64,000 nt of DNA from positions 2,666,001 to 2,730,000 of the forward strand of contig NZ_LT629740.1 of assembly GCF_900105165.1 (NCBI RefSeq), read 5' to 3'. Positions 27,061 through 37,760 of the stretch are shown piece after piece. The first letter of the stretch is position 1; each line of letters starts with the position of its first letter. Source of the DNA: Mucilaginibacter mallensis. GTDB lineage: Bacteria > Bacteroidota > Bacteroidia > Sphingobacteriales > Sphingobacteriaceae. A program made the position numbers and the translations under genes. A model generated the notes under the pieces. That model saw only the letters and a list, made by a program, of their open reading frames with translations. It made no database searches and was not told the DNA's origin.

Positions 27061-28189
27061 ATGCGTAGCTTATTAGGTCAAGTATTTCATTAGCTGATTG
27101 TTGCCACGAAAATTTTGCGGCATGCCGAATCCCGGCCATCATTTTTTCTTCATATAAGCAACTATCATTCAGTAGGGTATTTATTTTTTTCGCGATATCT
27201 GCAGGATCATCGGGATCAATATAGGTTGCGGCATCGCCGCAAATCTCAGGCACTGAGGTACGATTTGATACCACTACAGGCACTCCACATTGCATAGCCT
27301 CGAGCGGTGGCAGGCCAAAACCCTCAGCGTATGACGGGAAGCAAAATACGGTTGCAATGGCATAAATAAGGTGCAGATCATTTTCAGGCACATGCCCTGT
27401 AAATATAACCCTGTCAGCTAAGTGCCTGGTATGGATCAATTCTTCCAGATCAGTAGAATTGTGGCATTGTTCACCTGTAATAAGTAATTTCAGATCATTA
27501 TCCTCTAATAGTGATAGGGCCCGGATAAGGTTATTTATATTTTTACGGCTGTTTACCCGCCCAACGTACAAAAGGTATTTTTCAGGTAGATCGTATTTGT
27601 TAATCACTTCCTGGATTCTGTCAGCCGGCTGATGGGTCAATGGTTTAAAACTTTTATGGATACCATGATAAACTACCGCTATATCATCAGCAGCGCCTAC
27701 CTGGTTTTTAACCATTCTCTCTTTTTCTGTATTGGATATGGTGATGATACCGTTTGCCCTCCCCGCAAGATGTTTCATTTGCCTGAAATGCAATTTTTCA
27801 AGCCGGGAATAATACTGTGGATGATCCAGAAACAAAACATCATGTATATAAACTATCTTAAAGAGTTGCTGTGGCCATATACTGCTAAAGTTCTGAAACA
27901 GCATTATTTTTATGCCATATAACCGGGTCATCAGCGGAATCAACAACAGGTTGGACAGTATATTAGGCATCCAAAACAAGAAAATAAGCCTAACATCTGC
28001 GGGGAAATAGGCTTGTGCCTGTTGTTTATTTTTAGCATTTAATAATAAAAATATCTCAAAACGCCCGTTGTTATTGATGATCATTTCATCAACCAGGTTT
28101 TTTACAACCATATGCCCGCTGGGTGGCCCTTCAAAGAACCATTTGGCATCAATACCCAGCTTTACTTTATCTTCCCGGTTTTTATGCAT
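27029..28189 (-). CDS. GT4 family glycosyltransferase
   Basis: 386 residues, GT-B fold. The C-terminal nucleotide-sugar domain is textbook: EKYLLYVGRVNSRKNINNLI, VIFTGHVPENDLHLIYAIATVF and FPSYAEGFGLPPLEAMQCGVPVV, with the E-x7-E motif within EGFGLPPLE. It adds one sugar to the lipid-linked repeat unit on the cytoplasmic face. It overlaps the preceding glycosyltransferase by 8 bp and the following acyltransferase by 32 bp. Confidence 0.88.
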   Translation of the reverse strand: MHKNREDKVKLGIDAKWFFEGPPSGHMVVKNLVDEMIINNNGRFEIFLLLNAKNKQQAQAYFPADVRLIFLFWMPNILSNLLLIPLMTRLYGIKIMLFQNFSSIWPQQLFKIVYIHDVLFLDHPQYYSRLEKLHFRQMKHLAGRANGIITISNTEKERMVKNQVGAADDIAVVYHGIHKSFKPLTHQPADRIQEVINKYDLPEKYLLYVGRVNSRKNINNLIRALSLLEDNDLKLLITGEQCHNSTDLEELIHTRHLADRVIFTGHVPENDLHLIYAIATVFCFPSYAEGFGLPPLEAMQCGVPVVVSNRTSVPEICGDAATYIDPDDPADIAKKINTLLNDSCLYEEKMMAGIRHAAKFSWQQSANEILDLISYAYVDRKSYKEA

Positions 28190-29489
28190 TTTGTAATATG
28201 ATTAAGGTTTCATTATTAGATAGTCTTGACTTACCATGCAGGGCAATGGCTTCATCGTAATAAGCATTCATCAACGTCAATCTTTTCTCCCAGTGATGCC
28301 TGGTGGCGCATGATATAGTACCCAGGGCCATGTCTGCTAAAATTTCAGGCCGTAGTAAAAAGTGATCTAAAACAGTTGCGATTTCTCCTGCCATTTGATC
28401 ATGCGTTGCTACCATTATCTTTATGCCACAATTATTACACAGCACATCACCCATTCCGCAATGATTAAGCGTTAGTGTAGGAACCCCTAACCGTAAAGCT
28501 TCAAATATTACGGCCGGGTTGTCTTCGGCAATGCTGGTCATCATATGCAAATGGGCCGCGTTCATAATATTTATTGCCGCTGACCGGGATAGTTGACCAT
28601 GCCATGTAATATTGGCCGACAGACCCAGCTCATCAGCTTTTTGTTTTAATTTACCAGTGAGCGGACCGCTGCCTAAGATATGCAAGTGCCAATTATTGTG
28701 TTTTATTAATGCCAGAGAATCAAGGCACAAACCAAGATTCTTCCTTTCAATATGGCTACCCGACCAAACCAGTTGTACACGCTGGTGAATGTGATCGAAT
28801 TTTGTTTCATCTATCTCAATATCACCAACTATCGCTTGTTCAGGCAGCCAGTGGCTTTCCCGTCCGAACCTTTTCAATATGGTTTGCTGCCCGTCAATTG
28901 TAGCGGCAATTAATATATCGGCTCTTGAGAATGCTTCTGATATTCGTTGAGAGTAGTGCAGTTGAAAATGGTTAATTTGATGTTTAACCCAAAATTTAAA
29001 CCTGGTTGGCAATGGCTTATCCTCTAATAAAAGACTATCGATCATTTTCATACCACCAATCGGCCCCCAAACCAATGGTTTATCCAGGTAACCAAGAAAT
29101 CCCGGCTCTCTAAAGCCAATCGGCCCCAATTGATGAACCACATCAATATTAACAGTGGCTAAAACATTGTATGCTACTTTTAATGCCTCCTGTTGCCATA
29201 AGTAGTATGCTATATAAAAAAACCAGCCCAGTCCTATCTTATTTAACCTGTTAATGGCCATAGCTACCTTACCGGCTCTTACTTCAATAAATGTGACCGA
29301 TGGCAATGGGTTTGTTTTTATAAATTCCCGTAAGGTTTGCGTATCACCCATATGATCGTCAGACATACCATAAAGCACCCATAATTCATGATGCTTAGCC
29401 AATTGGGTAACAGTATCCCAGGCGGCCCCATATTCCGATCCTTTTACAGGAGATATAGCATAAGCAGATATGAGTATCTTTTTTTTCAT
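28182..29489 (-). CDS. GT4-like glycosyltransferase
   Basis: 435 residues. The N-terminal Rossmann half is KILISAYAISPVKGSEYGAAWD; the C-terminal half contains LVWSGSHIERKNLGLCLDSL, ITWHGQLSRSAAINIMNAAHLHMMTSIAEDNP and AVIFEALRLGVPTLTLN. The usual EGFGxxxxE is replaced by EDNPAVIFEALR, keeping both glutamates. Gene order and 8-bp overlap place it in the exopolysaccharide operon. Confidence 0.83.
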   Translation of the reverse strand: MKKKILISAYAISPVKGSEYGAAWDTVTQLAKHHELWVLYGMSDDHMGDTQTLREFIKTNPLPSVTFIEVRAGKVAMAINRLNKIGLGWFFYIAYYLWQQEALKVAYNVLATVNIDVVHQLGPIGFREPGFLGYLDKPLVWGPIGGMKMIDSLLLEDKPLPTRFKFWVKHQINHFQLHYSQRISEAFSRADILIAATIDGQQTILKRFGRESHWLPEQAIVGDIEIDETKFDHIHQRVQLVWSGSHIERKNLGLCLDSLALIKHNNWHLHILGSGPLTGKLKQKADELGLSANITWHGQLSRSAAINIMNAAHLHMMTSIAEDNPAVIFEALRLGVPTLTLNHCGMGDVLCNNCGIKIMVATHDQMAGEIATVLDHFLLRPEILADMALGTISCATRHHWEKRLTLMNAYYDEAIALHGKSRLSNNETLIILQNA

Positions 29490-29496
29490 ACAGTGA

Positions 29497-30258
29497 TTAT
29501 TTTAATTTCACATTAAAAGGATCCTTATAAAAAAAACGCCAGCGTAACCTATTCAGATAGTTAAAGGTGTAAGCCATAAAATAGGTAAATTGAGTTAAGT
29601 ACCTTTTCATCACGGTAAGCTCTTCCTTATGCATTTTTGCAACATCGGTACTAACGCCGCCTGTACGCATGTATGCCATTAACTCATCTATATATTTAAA
29701 TTTCAACCCCTTACATTTTATTCGCAAAAACATATCAAAGTCCATTGCTATCTTTAATGAAGTATCGTACAGGCCTATTTGCCTGTAAACCTCAGTTCTG
29801 ATAAAACATGTTGGGTGCATAATGTACATGCCCAGGTTTAACCAGCTTACTTTACTTTTCTTTATCCGGCTGAAACCATTATTGCCCATTAACATAATGT
29901 TACCGCAGCATACCTGGTCATTGTCTGAAGTATTCTCAATCATCAGCTCAACGGCATTTAGAGCGTACCAGTCATCAGCATTTATCATACCTGTCCATTC
30001 GCCGGTAGCTAAGGCAATGCCTTTGTTAAACCCATCGGCAATGCCTTTGTCGGGTTCACTTATAATATGACTGATCTGGTTTTTATAATTATTGATGATC
30101 TGTAACGTGCCATCTGTTGAACCTCCATCAACAACTATATATTCTATGTTTTTATAGGTTTGATTGATAACGCTTAATATAGTATCCTCAATTGTTGCTG
30201 CTGCATTAAAAACAGTAGTAACAATTGACACCTTTGGCCATATATCTTTCTGTTTCAT
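29497..30258 (-). CDS. Family 2 glycosyltransferase (WcaA-like)
   Basis: 253 residues, GT-A fold: VSIVTTVFNAAATIEDTILSVINQ, YIVVDGGSTDGT, GIADGFNKGIALATGEWTGMINADDWY (DD metal site) and DFDMFLRIKCKGLKF. This is the standard short GT2 of exopolysaccharide clusters. It overlaps the polymerase gene by 4 bp (ATGA). Confidence 0.9.
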   Translation of the reverse strand: MKQKDIWPKVSIVTTVFNAAATIEDTILSVINQTYKNIEYIVVDGGSTDGTLQIINNYKNQISHIISEPDKGIADGFNKGIALATGEWTGMINADDWYALNAVELMIENTSDNDQVCCGNIMLMGNNGFSRIKKSKVSWLNLGMYIMHPTCFIRTEVYRQIGLYDTSLKIAMDFDMFLRIKCKGLKFKYIDELMAYMRTGGVSTDVAKMHKEELTVMKRYLTQFTYFMAYTFNYLNRLRWRFFYKDPFNVKLK

Positions 30259-31535
30259 AAGCTATAACTTAAGTTATTTATATGGTCACTTTCAACAAGT
30301 TCAGCCTCTTCTCGTTCCTTTAACCGGGCTAACAACGAATAAAAATTCATATAACTGTAACCAAGGGTTATCATGATGATACTCATCTCTACATTAAAAA
30401 AAGAGGTTATGATGTAATTGGTGAGCATCAGGCTTAAAATGCAGCCAATAGTTAATGCAGCAAACAGGCGTATAATGGGTTTACCTTTTGCATCGGCATA
30501 TTTTCTCCAGTTTACCGCTATCAAGCCAAAAAATATCACCAGATAAGTAAGGACGCCCGCTGCACCTGTTTTTATAAGAATATACAGCCAGCCATTATGT
30601 AGCACAGGTATGTAACGATAATCGGTGTCAACCCCCAGCCTCACAAAGGTTTTTAAGTCAACCAGCTTTCCTAATCCACCAAATATTATCCCTTTGGTAC
30701 CGCTGTTCATATATTCATTAATAGCCATAAATGATTCATATCCTCTATAGCGGGTGTTAATGTCCTGTTCGGTATTGTAATTCCCTATACTGATCTCGCT
30801 AAATGAACTTAGTAACTTACCTAAAAAGGTGTCTGATGATTTTGCAGTGAAAATGCCGGAAGGTAACAATGTGAAAAATATTATCGATGTAACTACCAGA
30901 GGCGTTATCCAGCTCCATTTTATACGATTGGCAAACAGCAGAAACACGAAGCATATAAGAATAATAAAGTAGCTGCGCGAGGCAAACATGTAAATGCCAA
31001 CCATATTTATTGCCAGGAAAATATTAAACCAAAAGGAGGTAAACAGTCTTATGTTAAACTTTTTAGTAAATAAGAGGCAAGCCAATGCGACGGCCGGGGC
31101 CGGTGTACCTAAAATACCCATAGCATAATGTGCGGAGTAAGGATTAGTTAATGCGCCAAACCCTGTATAAGCTATTGATATAACTGTTACGATTATGGAA
31201 GTTGCCGCACCCGCTAAAACAAGTATTTTTAGAAACTCTGCTATTTCAATTTGCCTGGCTAATAAAATCCCACACAATAAGAATATAATAGGAAAAGAGA
31301 AATAATAAAAATCCTTTAAAATGAGATAGGTATTATTTTCATAGCCGACTATTAATCCTAATATTGGTGGGATTAATAAAACAGTAAACAGCCTCACCAT
31401 TTTTACAGATGCTGAATATTTGTAAAGCGATATAACAATAATTAAAAATACCAGTCCCAGCACTGCGGCTTGTAAATGAAAAAAAGAAACCACAACCATT
31501 ATCAGCAATAAAAACTGGTATACCCTGCTATTCAT
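30255..31535 (-). CDS. wzy: O-antigen ligase/polymerase-like membrane protein (Wzy-type)
   Basis: 426 residues with about 10-12 hydrophobic segments and one large extracytoplasmic loop (about residues 205-305, with ARG/NTRYRGYESF...GGLGKLVDLKTF, and a following HNGWLYILIKTG). These are features of the O-antigen ligase/Wzy superfamily. It would polymerise the repeat unit on the periplasmic side. It overlaps both neighbours (8 bp and 4 bp). Confidence 0.8.
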   Translation of the reverse strand: MNSRVYQFLLLIMVVVSFFHLQAAVLGLVFLIIVISLYKYSASVKMVRLFTVLLIPPILGLIVGYENNTYLILKDFYYFSFPIIFLLCGILLARQIEIAEFLKILVLAGAATSIIVTVISIAYTGFGALTNPYSAHYAMGILGTPAPAVALACLLFTKKFNIRLFTSFWFNIFLAINMVGIYMFASRSYFIILICFVFLLFANRIKWSWITPLVVTSIIFFTLLPSGIFTAKSSDTFLGKLLSSFSEISIGNYNTEQDINTRYRGYESFMAINEYMNSGTKGIIFGGLGKLVDLKTFVRLGVDTDYRYIPVLHNGWLYILIKTGAAGVLTYLVIFFGLIAVNWRKYADAKGKPIIRLFAALTIGCILSLMLTNYIITSFFNVEMSIIMITLGYSYMNFYSLLARLKEREEAELVESDHINNLSYSL

Positions 31536-32178
31536 TTACTACTTTTTTTAATTCGTTACTATAAGTATTTTTTACAAACCTGGCGGGATTTCCTGCCCAG
31601 ATCTGTTCGGCAGGTATATCCTGAAACACTACTGATCCAGCTCCTACAATTGCATTTTCACCAATTGTTACCCCCTTTAAAATGGTGGTGTGCCCACCAA
31701 TAAAAACACCATCATGAATTATTACGGGCCTGCGTTTTACACCTTCAATACTTTCGGGATATTGGTTCCTTACTTTTGCATCAAGTGAATGAAAATCGGT
31801 ATCATAGATCACTGTATTGATGCCTATCTTAACATTATTACCTATGCTAATCTTACTGTGACAAATAATAGCAATGGAAGTAACACCAACATTATCACCA
31901 ATAATTATTTCACCTCCTTTTGCTGCTACAAAATAGCACTGTTGCTGCCGCCCACCCATTGCGTGGTATTTACCACTATTAAACCTGAATTTTTTGCCTA
32001 TGGTAAATGACGAATCGGGGCTAATATCCAGTATAGGTATACCATAGCTTATAAAATCATTATGGAATTTCACATCATTCAAATAAAATTTAAACCGTGT
32101 AATTACCCATGAATACATGCGTGCTGTTTCATAGTAAACGAAGCGTAATCCCCTATAAAATTTTCTTATTAGCTTCAT
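31528..32178 (-). CDS. Hexapeptide acyltransferase
   Basis: 216 residues. Beta-helix repeats (ISIGNNVKIGINTVIYDTDFHSLD, with FHSLD catalytic type; VIIHDGVFIGGHTTILKGVTIGENAIVGAGSVV) end in WAGNPARFVKN. The N-terminal ~45 residues carry a basic amphipathic helix (RKFYRGLRFVYYETARMYSW) that may contact the membrane. It is the fourth acyltransferase of the locus and is coupled to the polymerase gene. Confidence 0.85.
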   Translation of the reverse strand: MKLIRKFYRGLRFVYYETARMYSWVITRFKFYLNDVKFHNDFISYGIPILDISPDSSFTIGKKFRFNSGKYHAMGGRQQQCYFVAAKGGEIIIGDNVGVTSIAIICHSKISIGNNVKIGINTVIYDTDFHSLDAKVRNQYPESIEGVKRRPVIIHDGVFIGGHTTILKGVTIGENAIVGAGSVVFQDIPAEQIWAGNPARFVKNTYSNELKKVVNE

Positions 32179-32222
32179 TTTAATATAATTTATAGGTCAA
32201 TGCTGTATTCATAATATTTATA

Positions 32223-33584
32223 TCAGGCATTAAAAATTCCTGAAGCTGTTTTATTAATAATTTTATTGGTTTGGATGGAGAATACAATGCCCATCATAAC
32301 AAGTAATATCACATTTGAAAATGTAACACCGGCAACCCCAATTCTTCTGCCTAAGAAAATCGACAGTGGAATATTAACTATAGATGAAAATATAACAAGG
32401 TAAAATTGCAGTTTAATTTTACCGGTACCGTTTAGCAATTGAACATGAGTAGCCTGCCATATAAGGCTGATCATGTAACAACACATGGCAACAGACAAGC
32501 TTAAAGGCACACTGATACTTTTACCAACCCAGGCAGTATACAACCACGGTGAAATAATAAGCAGTAAGATGCTCAATAAGCTTAAAGCGCCCCATAGCCT
32601 GTTTATTTTAGCAATAGCGTTCCGAATCCAGTCATAATCATCTTTAACATAAGCCTCGGTAAATGCACTCCAAAAGGGGGTTATTACCAGCATAAAAATC
32701 ATTAGTATAACCGAGAAGAGCTTATATGCAACGTTGAATACGGTTACTTCCTTAGGGCCAAACAATTGAGTAATAACAATATTATCTGTTCCGTAAAGAA
32801 CCAGCGCCCCTATTTGAATTATAAAAAACGATCCACCAACGGTTAACAGCTCTTTGGCATATTTGAAATTTATGGCTGCTATATTCGGGGCTATTAATTT
32901 ATAGCTCCCATTAAACAGGATAATACTGCCTGCAATCATTACCAGCAGGGGTATGCCCGCCATAATTATAACCAGTTCAATTAAGGAACCTGGTTTATAC
33001 CTGGTAGCAATTACAATAACAACCAGTGTTAATAGTTGCGCTATCATATTCATAAGCGCCGACTTAGCCGGGGCATGATTTGCGGATAACACAGTGTTGA
33101 TTAGCTCAACTATAAACTGAAAACAAAAGAATGCGAAAATGATAAGCACCAATTGATTCAATTGCTCATAGACGCCAGCTTGCACGTTTAAAACCTTAGC
33201 CCAATTGATATAGGGATTAATTAAACAAAACACTATAAAAAGTAAAGTTGAAATAATTAACAATATGGCATAAGTAGAACTTACATAGCTTTTCGCCCTC
33301 GACATATCATTTAATGCGATAACTTCTGCAAGCTTATTTTTTAAACCATTGCCAAGGCCCATATCAAAGAGGGCGGCCCAGGTTATAATGGAGCTTAAAG
33401 TTAGCCATATACCGTATTGAGTTGGGTTTACGTAGTTAATGGTTAATGGTATTAGCATAAGTGAGATAATTACACTCCCACCCTTTATAAAAACAGACTT
33501 AATGATATTTTTTTTAGCGCGCAACGATCGTTCATGCCCCTGAGTTAAGAACCGGTGTATATTTGTTTGAATTGCCTGTAGCAT
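32223..33584 (-). CDS. wzx: Polysaccharide flippase (Wzx, MATE/PST family)
   Basis: 453 residues with 12-14 predicted membrane helices. The N-terminal segment (SVFIKGGSVIISLMLIPLTINYVNPTQYGIW) and the GNGLKNKLAE cytosolic loop are typical of the PST flippase group, which moves undecaprenyl-linked repeat units across the inner membrane. It lies 11 bp after wzc. Confidence 0.85.
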   Translation of the reverse strand: MLQAIQTNIHRFLTQGHERSLRAKKNIIKSVFIKGGSVIISLMLIPLTINYVNPTQYGIWLTLSSIITWAALFDMGLGNGLKNKLAEVIALNDMSRAKSYVSSTYAILLIISTLLFIVFCLINPYINWAKVLNVQAGVYEQLNQLVLIIFAFFCFQFIVELINTVLSANHAPAKSALMNMIAQLLTLVVIVIATRYKPGSLIELVIIMAGIPLLVMIAGSIILFNGSYKLIAPNIAAINFKYAKELLTVGGSFFIIQIGALVLYGTDNIVITQLFGPKEVTVFNVAYKLFSVILMIFMLVITPFWSAFTEAYVKDDYDWIRNAIAKINRLWGALSLLSILLLIISPWLYTAWVGKSISVPLSLSVAMCCYMISLIWQATHVQLLNGTGKIKLQFYLVIFSSIVNIPLSIFLGRRIGVAGVTFSNVILLVMMGIVFSIQTNKIINKTASGIFNA

Positions 33585-33595
33585 ACAAATGTTTA

Positions 33596-36007
33596 TTAGC
33601 GGGTTACCGGTTTTAGTTTCCTTAACAGGGAGTTTAGCTTATTGCCATCATGTTGATCCACCATGGCATAACCATAACTACGTACACCGTGGCCATAACC
33701 TGTTATAGCATTGTTTTGTAATGGTATATCATTTACTACCAGATAAAGCTGTTTTACCTTTTTTGTCTTATACAGATCATTAACAATGCCGAGCTGTGAT
33801 TTAAATGTGAAGTTTTGCCTTACTACATAGCAGGTTATATCGGCAAACTCTTCAATTAGCAAAGCATCTGAAACCAACCCCACAGGTGGAGTATCAATTA
33901 TCACATAATCAAATTTTTGCTTTAACTCTCCTATCAATAATTTCAACTTCTCGTCCATTAATAATTCACCGGGATTTGGAGGGATTGGCCCGGATGCTAT
34001 CATGTAAAAATTTTCATTAAATGCTGATGGCTGGATCAACCCTTCCATATTGCTTTTATCGCTGGATATCATATAGTTGGTAAAACCATATGAATTATCT
34101 ATCCCGATGCTTTTTAACAAGCGTGGTTTTCGCAGGTCAAGTTCAAGCAAAACCACTTTTTTACCAGATAAGGCTATAGAGTTGGCCAGGTTAAGTGAGA
34201 TAAATGACTTGCCTTCGCCGCTCATGCTGGAGGTAAACATGATCACATTTAACCGGCCTTTATCTGTTATATATTTTAAATTGGTACGTAAAGCCCTTAT
34301 CTCTTCTGAGATAATAGATAATGGATCGCAATATACAAGGAGCTTTTTTCTACTGATGATACTCCGACTTATCTCGCCGAGAAGCGGTACATTGGTATGC
34401 CTTTCAATATCCGATTTGTTTTGTATGCGAATGTTGAGCATCTCCTTAATACTTAAACCGGCAACTGGTAAAAAAACTCCGGCAAACATCCCTATGATAT
34501 ATATAAGCGATTTTTTTGGCGCAAATGGACTATCATCACTTTCAGCATCATCCAATATTCTGCAACTTGATATGGTAGCCGTTTGTGAAATGGCGGTTTC
34601 TTCTCTTCTTTGCAACAGGAAGAGGTACAGGTCCTGCTTTAAGCTTTGTTGCCGGGTATAATCCAGATAAACCCTCTCTTTAGCTGGGGCATTGGCTATT
34701 TGATTATTAATGGTTGAATTTTGTGCCTTCAATTCTGCTTGCGAAGTCTGCAAGCTGTTCCGGTAATTCATCAGGCTATTTTTGAGCGCCTCACGGGCAA
34801 CCTTAATCTGCCGGTCAAGGTCAGCAATCACCTGGCTGCCTTCAATAAAAGATGATTTGAGCTGCTCTCTTTTTAAAAGCATCTCATTGTATGCATTAAT
34901 AGCAGTACCAAAAGCCACATCCTTGGTGATTAATGAACTGGGCACCAGTTGTGGCTTGTTGCTATCATTAATATATTGGTACAGGCTATTTACCACAGCC
35001 AACTGTACCTGGTTATCATTCAGTTTGCTTTGATATTGATCGGCTCCATCAACCAGGGCTTTTGATTGTGCATTTATATCTGATATCTTGTTATTTACCT
35101 TGTATTGTTCCAGATCCTTTTCCACATCATTTAACTGGGAACTAACCAGTATCAGGCGCTTGTCAATAAATTTCATGGTACTATCAGCCAAACGCACCTT
35201 ATTGGCCAGGTTATTTTGCAGGTATATCTGCATCAGTTTTTGCAATATCACTTCGCCACGATCAGGGTCTTCGTAATTTAGTTGCAGATCAATAACAGTG
35301 GCTTGTTTGTCATCAATTGAGGCATTAAAATCGGCACTCAACTTTTTTTCAGCCTCTTTGAATGTGGTTACCACTAATCTGTAGGTGCCCTCAGCATTAA
35401 AATTCTTTGTTTTATTTAAAGTAAGATCATATTGGCCAAGGTCAACAGGTTTGCCGAATGATGATACCGCGTTAAACTCACTTTTCTTACCAATTATCTT
35501 AAAATGATTATTATCCAATATGCTCACTTCATAACTGCCGGCTTTAAGACTATCTTTTTTGTAATTAATACCAACTGAGAATGGAGCATCAGCATACATT
35601 TCCACTTTTCTGAAACCATTATTATCAAGAATATGGACGTTAAGATCGAGTGCGGTGATCACACTCTTTATCAGGCTGCGGGATTTTAATATTTCAACCT
35701 CATTATCGGCGTTACTTTTAATATCAAAAAGAGAACCTAAATCGGCGTTCACACCACTAGTCAATGATTTCTCGGGGCCCTCTTTATTGTCTTCCACAAT
35801 AATTTTACTGCTTACTGCCCATTGATTGGGCAAATGCCGTATATACAGGAAAGCTGCCGCAACGCACAAAACAATACTTATAAGAAAAATATACCAGTAA
35901 TTGAGACAAAGCGTTATAAAATTCCTTACCTCACTCAGGTTCTCTTCTTTTTTATAAGTAAAATCTAATTTGTCGGCTAAAATATCGCTGTTATTCATAA
36001 GGCTCAC
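33596..36007 (-). CDS. wzc: Wzc-like chain-length regulator and BY-type tyrosine kinase
   Basis: 803 residues. Wzz domain with a first membrane helix (~40-60, WYIFLISIVLCVAAAFLYI), a long periplasmic region with coiled coil (~270-450), a second membrane helix (~500, SLIYIIGMFAGVFLPVAG), then the cytoplasmic kinase with P-loop SSMSGEGKS (K600), Walker A' VVLLELDLRKPRL and VIIDTPP. The C-terminal tail has a Tyr cluster (GYGHGVRSYGYAM), the usual autophosphorylation site. It controls polymerisation and export with wza. It is the first gene of the operon; the 256 bp upstream should hold its promoter (a -7-like TAGATTTG exists on the minus strand at 36209-36216 but without a -33). Confidence 0.9.
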   Translation of the reverse strand: MSLMNNSDILADKLDFTYKKEENLSEVRNFITLCLNYWYIFLISIVLCVAAAFLYIRHLPNQWAVSSKIIVEDNKEGPEKSLTSGVNADLGSLFDIKSNADNEVEILKSRSLIKSVITALDLNVHILDNNGFRKVEMYADAPFSVGINYKKDSLKAGSYEVSILDNNHFKIIGKKSEFNAVSSFGKPVDLGQYDLTLNKTKNFNAEGTYRLVVTTFKEAEKKLSADFNASIDDKQATVIDLQLNYEDPDRGEVILQKLMQIYLQNNLANKVRLADSTMKFIDKRLILVSSQLNDVEKDLEQYKVNNKISDINAQSKALVDGADQYQSKLNDNQVQLAVVNSLYQYINDSNKPQLVPSSLITKDVAFGTAINAYNEMLLKREQLKSSFIEGSQVIADLDRQIKVAREALKNSLMNYRNSLQTSQAELKAQNSTINNQIANAPAKERVYLDYTRQQSLKQDLYLFLLQRREETAISQTATISSCRILDDAESDDSPFAPKKSLIYIIGMFAGVFLPVAGLSIKEMLNIRIQNKSDIERHTNVPLLGEISRSIISRKKLLVYCDPLSIISEEIRALRTNLKYITDKGRLNVIMFTSSMSGEGKSFISLNLANSIALSGKKVVLLELDLRKPRLLKSIGIDNSYGFTNYMISSDKSNMEGLIQPSAFNENFYMIASGPIPPNPGELLMDEKLKLLIGELKQKFDYVIIDTPPVGLVSDALLIEEFADITCYVVRQNFTFKSQLGIVNDLYKTKKVKQLYLVVNDIPLQNNAITGYGHGVRSYGYAMVDQHDGNKLNSLLRKLKPVTR

Positions 36008-36263
36008 GGTAAATGATATTGAAAGTTAAGCTTATAATGGCTCAAATCCACGACCACTTACTACAATGAACAGGTTGAATAGCATATTGATAATGAATGA
36101 AATAAACAGGATTTCTTTCTGAGAACGCTTATTTCAAAGTAGGTAACACCCGTTCGACTTAGGGGTTGAAAATCAGTGAGTAATAGAAATATTTTACTCG
36201 ATCCATCTCAAATCTATTGAATAAATAGTGATGAGGGGGACCGGGTAAAACGAGAGATTTTAG

Positions 36264-37760
36264 TTATTGCAATTCCAGTGCCAATATTTTTCTGCCGTCA
36301 GTACCGAGATATTGGTCAAGTAGTTTAGTGTAAACCTTATAGCCGTCATCAACGTTGGTGAAAATGATAAGCCCCTTTTTTGATTGCGGTAATATGAATA
36401 CCTGTGTATGTACTCCTTGTTCAGATCCACCATGCCCTAAAGCATAGTGACCATTTCCAATATCATATACCTCCCAGCCCAGGCCCATGTATTTATCGCC
36501 TTTTGTGCGTACCTGGTGTGTGATCATTTGGTCATATATACTTTGAGTAAATAACTTTCCATTCATTACTGCAACTACAAATGCACCATAGTCGACTATA
36601 GTTGTGTGTACCATATCAGCGGCATTGGCTGTTGTGTTTTTAATTACCGGGTACATATTCCCATTAGGATCAAACCCATGAGCAAGCCTGTTGGTATCTA
36701 TTTCATCGCTCCAAACATAATGGGTATCATGCATGCTCAATGGTTTAAAAATCAGAGAATCTGCCAATTTATCAAGCGTGGTATGAAACTTGTGCTCCAG
36801 CGCACGACGTAAATATTCAAAGCCTTCACCTGAGTACTGGTATTTCGTTCCCGGTTCAAATTCAAAATGAAGCTTTTTATCGGCATTCAGGTAGCGCCAG
36901 TTTGCAAAGCCCGACTGGTGACTAAGAATAATACGGGTAGTTAATTTTTTGTGCCTTGGGTCGTCCTTTACATCAGGGTCTATCCAGTAATGGTCAAGCG
37001 GTTCATCCAGGTCCCATTTGCCCATACTCACCAGTTTCAGCGTTAGCATACTGGTGATGGGCTTAGTTAATGACGCTATAGTGAAAATGGCATTATAAGG
37101 CGCAGGATCACCTTTTTTAAGCTCGCCATAAACCTTTACATCCTGTAATTTACCATTTTCAATTATGCCTATTCCTACGGCCGGAACATGGTTGACTGCC
37201 AGCCAGCTGTTTATCGCGGCATCATCATCAAACATTTGTGCTTCACCTATTCCGGGTAAAGGATCATCCTTATGATCATAGCTCAAAATCCTTTTCATTT
37301 GCCATTTGTCGCCATTTTTTACCCATAACGTAGTAAATTGGGCAATGCCTGATAGTCTTTCGGGTTTACCTTTATTTGTTTGATAAAAACGATGTAGGCC
37401 CATCTGTAATGCAGCATATAAAACCCCATTATTGTAAAGCGGATAAACCTTTAAACTACCTTCAACAAGTTCTCTTCTGGCCTTAAATGAACCAGAGCAA
37501 ATGTTAGTTTTGATGCTGTTGATAAATCCCTCTTTTGTATGGATATAACCACCCTGATCGTGGTAAAACTCAAAATCGTCGCCAATAAGCTGTTCAAATT
37601 GACTAATGTCGCATTTATTGTAACCTACGCTAAAAACCAGGCTATCGGCTGTTTTCAGTGTTTTAAATAATCTTGAGGTATCACTTACCTGGGCATTTGC
37701 GTGTTTTACTGATAATACTGTGATAAGCAATAAAAGCAATATATGATATGATTTTTTCAT
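36264..37760 (-). CDS. Secreted SnoaL-like/DUF4440 plus serine beta-lactamase-like hydrolase fusion
   Basis: I start at ATG 37760, which gives a clean signal peptide (KKSYHILLLLLITVLSV...ANA), instead of the longer frame to 37853. Residues ~25-155 form a DUF4440/NTF2-like domain (ISQFEQLIGDDFEFYHDQGG). The rest is a class C beta-lactamase/DD-peptidase fold with SLTK (S230, K233), YSG near residue 310 and HGGSEQG. The protein is about 498 residues, periplasmic. This domain pairing occurs in Bacteroidota; the natural substrate (peptide or ester) is unknown. It is 256 bp from wzc and probably a separate unit. Confidence 0.85.
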   Translation of the reverse strand: MKKSYHILLLLLITVLSVKHANAQVSDTSRLFKTLKTADSLVFSVGYNKCDISQFEQLIGDDFEFYHDQGGYIHTKEGFINSIKTNICSGSFKARRELVEGSLKVYPLYNNGVLYAALQMGLHRFYQTNKGKPERLSGIAQFTTLWVKNGDKWQMKRILSYDHKDDPLPGIGEAQMFDDDAAINSWLAVNHVPAVGIGIIENGKLQDVKVYGELKKGDPAPYNAIFTIASLTKPITSMLTLKLVSMGKWDLDEPLDHYWIDPDVKDDPRHKKLTTRIILSHQSGFANWRYLNADKKLHFEFEPGTKYQYSGEGFEYLRRALEHKFHTTLDKLADSLIFKPLSMHDTHYVWSDEIDTNRLAHGFDPNGNMYPVIKNTTANAADMVHTTIVDYGAFVVAVMNGKLFTQSIYDQMITHQVRTKGDKYMGLGWEVYDIGNGHYALGHGGSEQGVHTQVFILPQSKKGLIIFTNVDDGYKVYTKLLDQYLGTDGRKILALELQ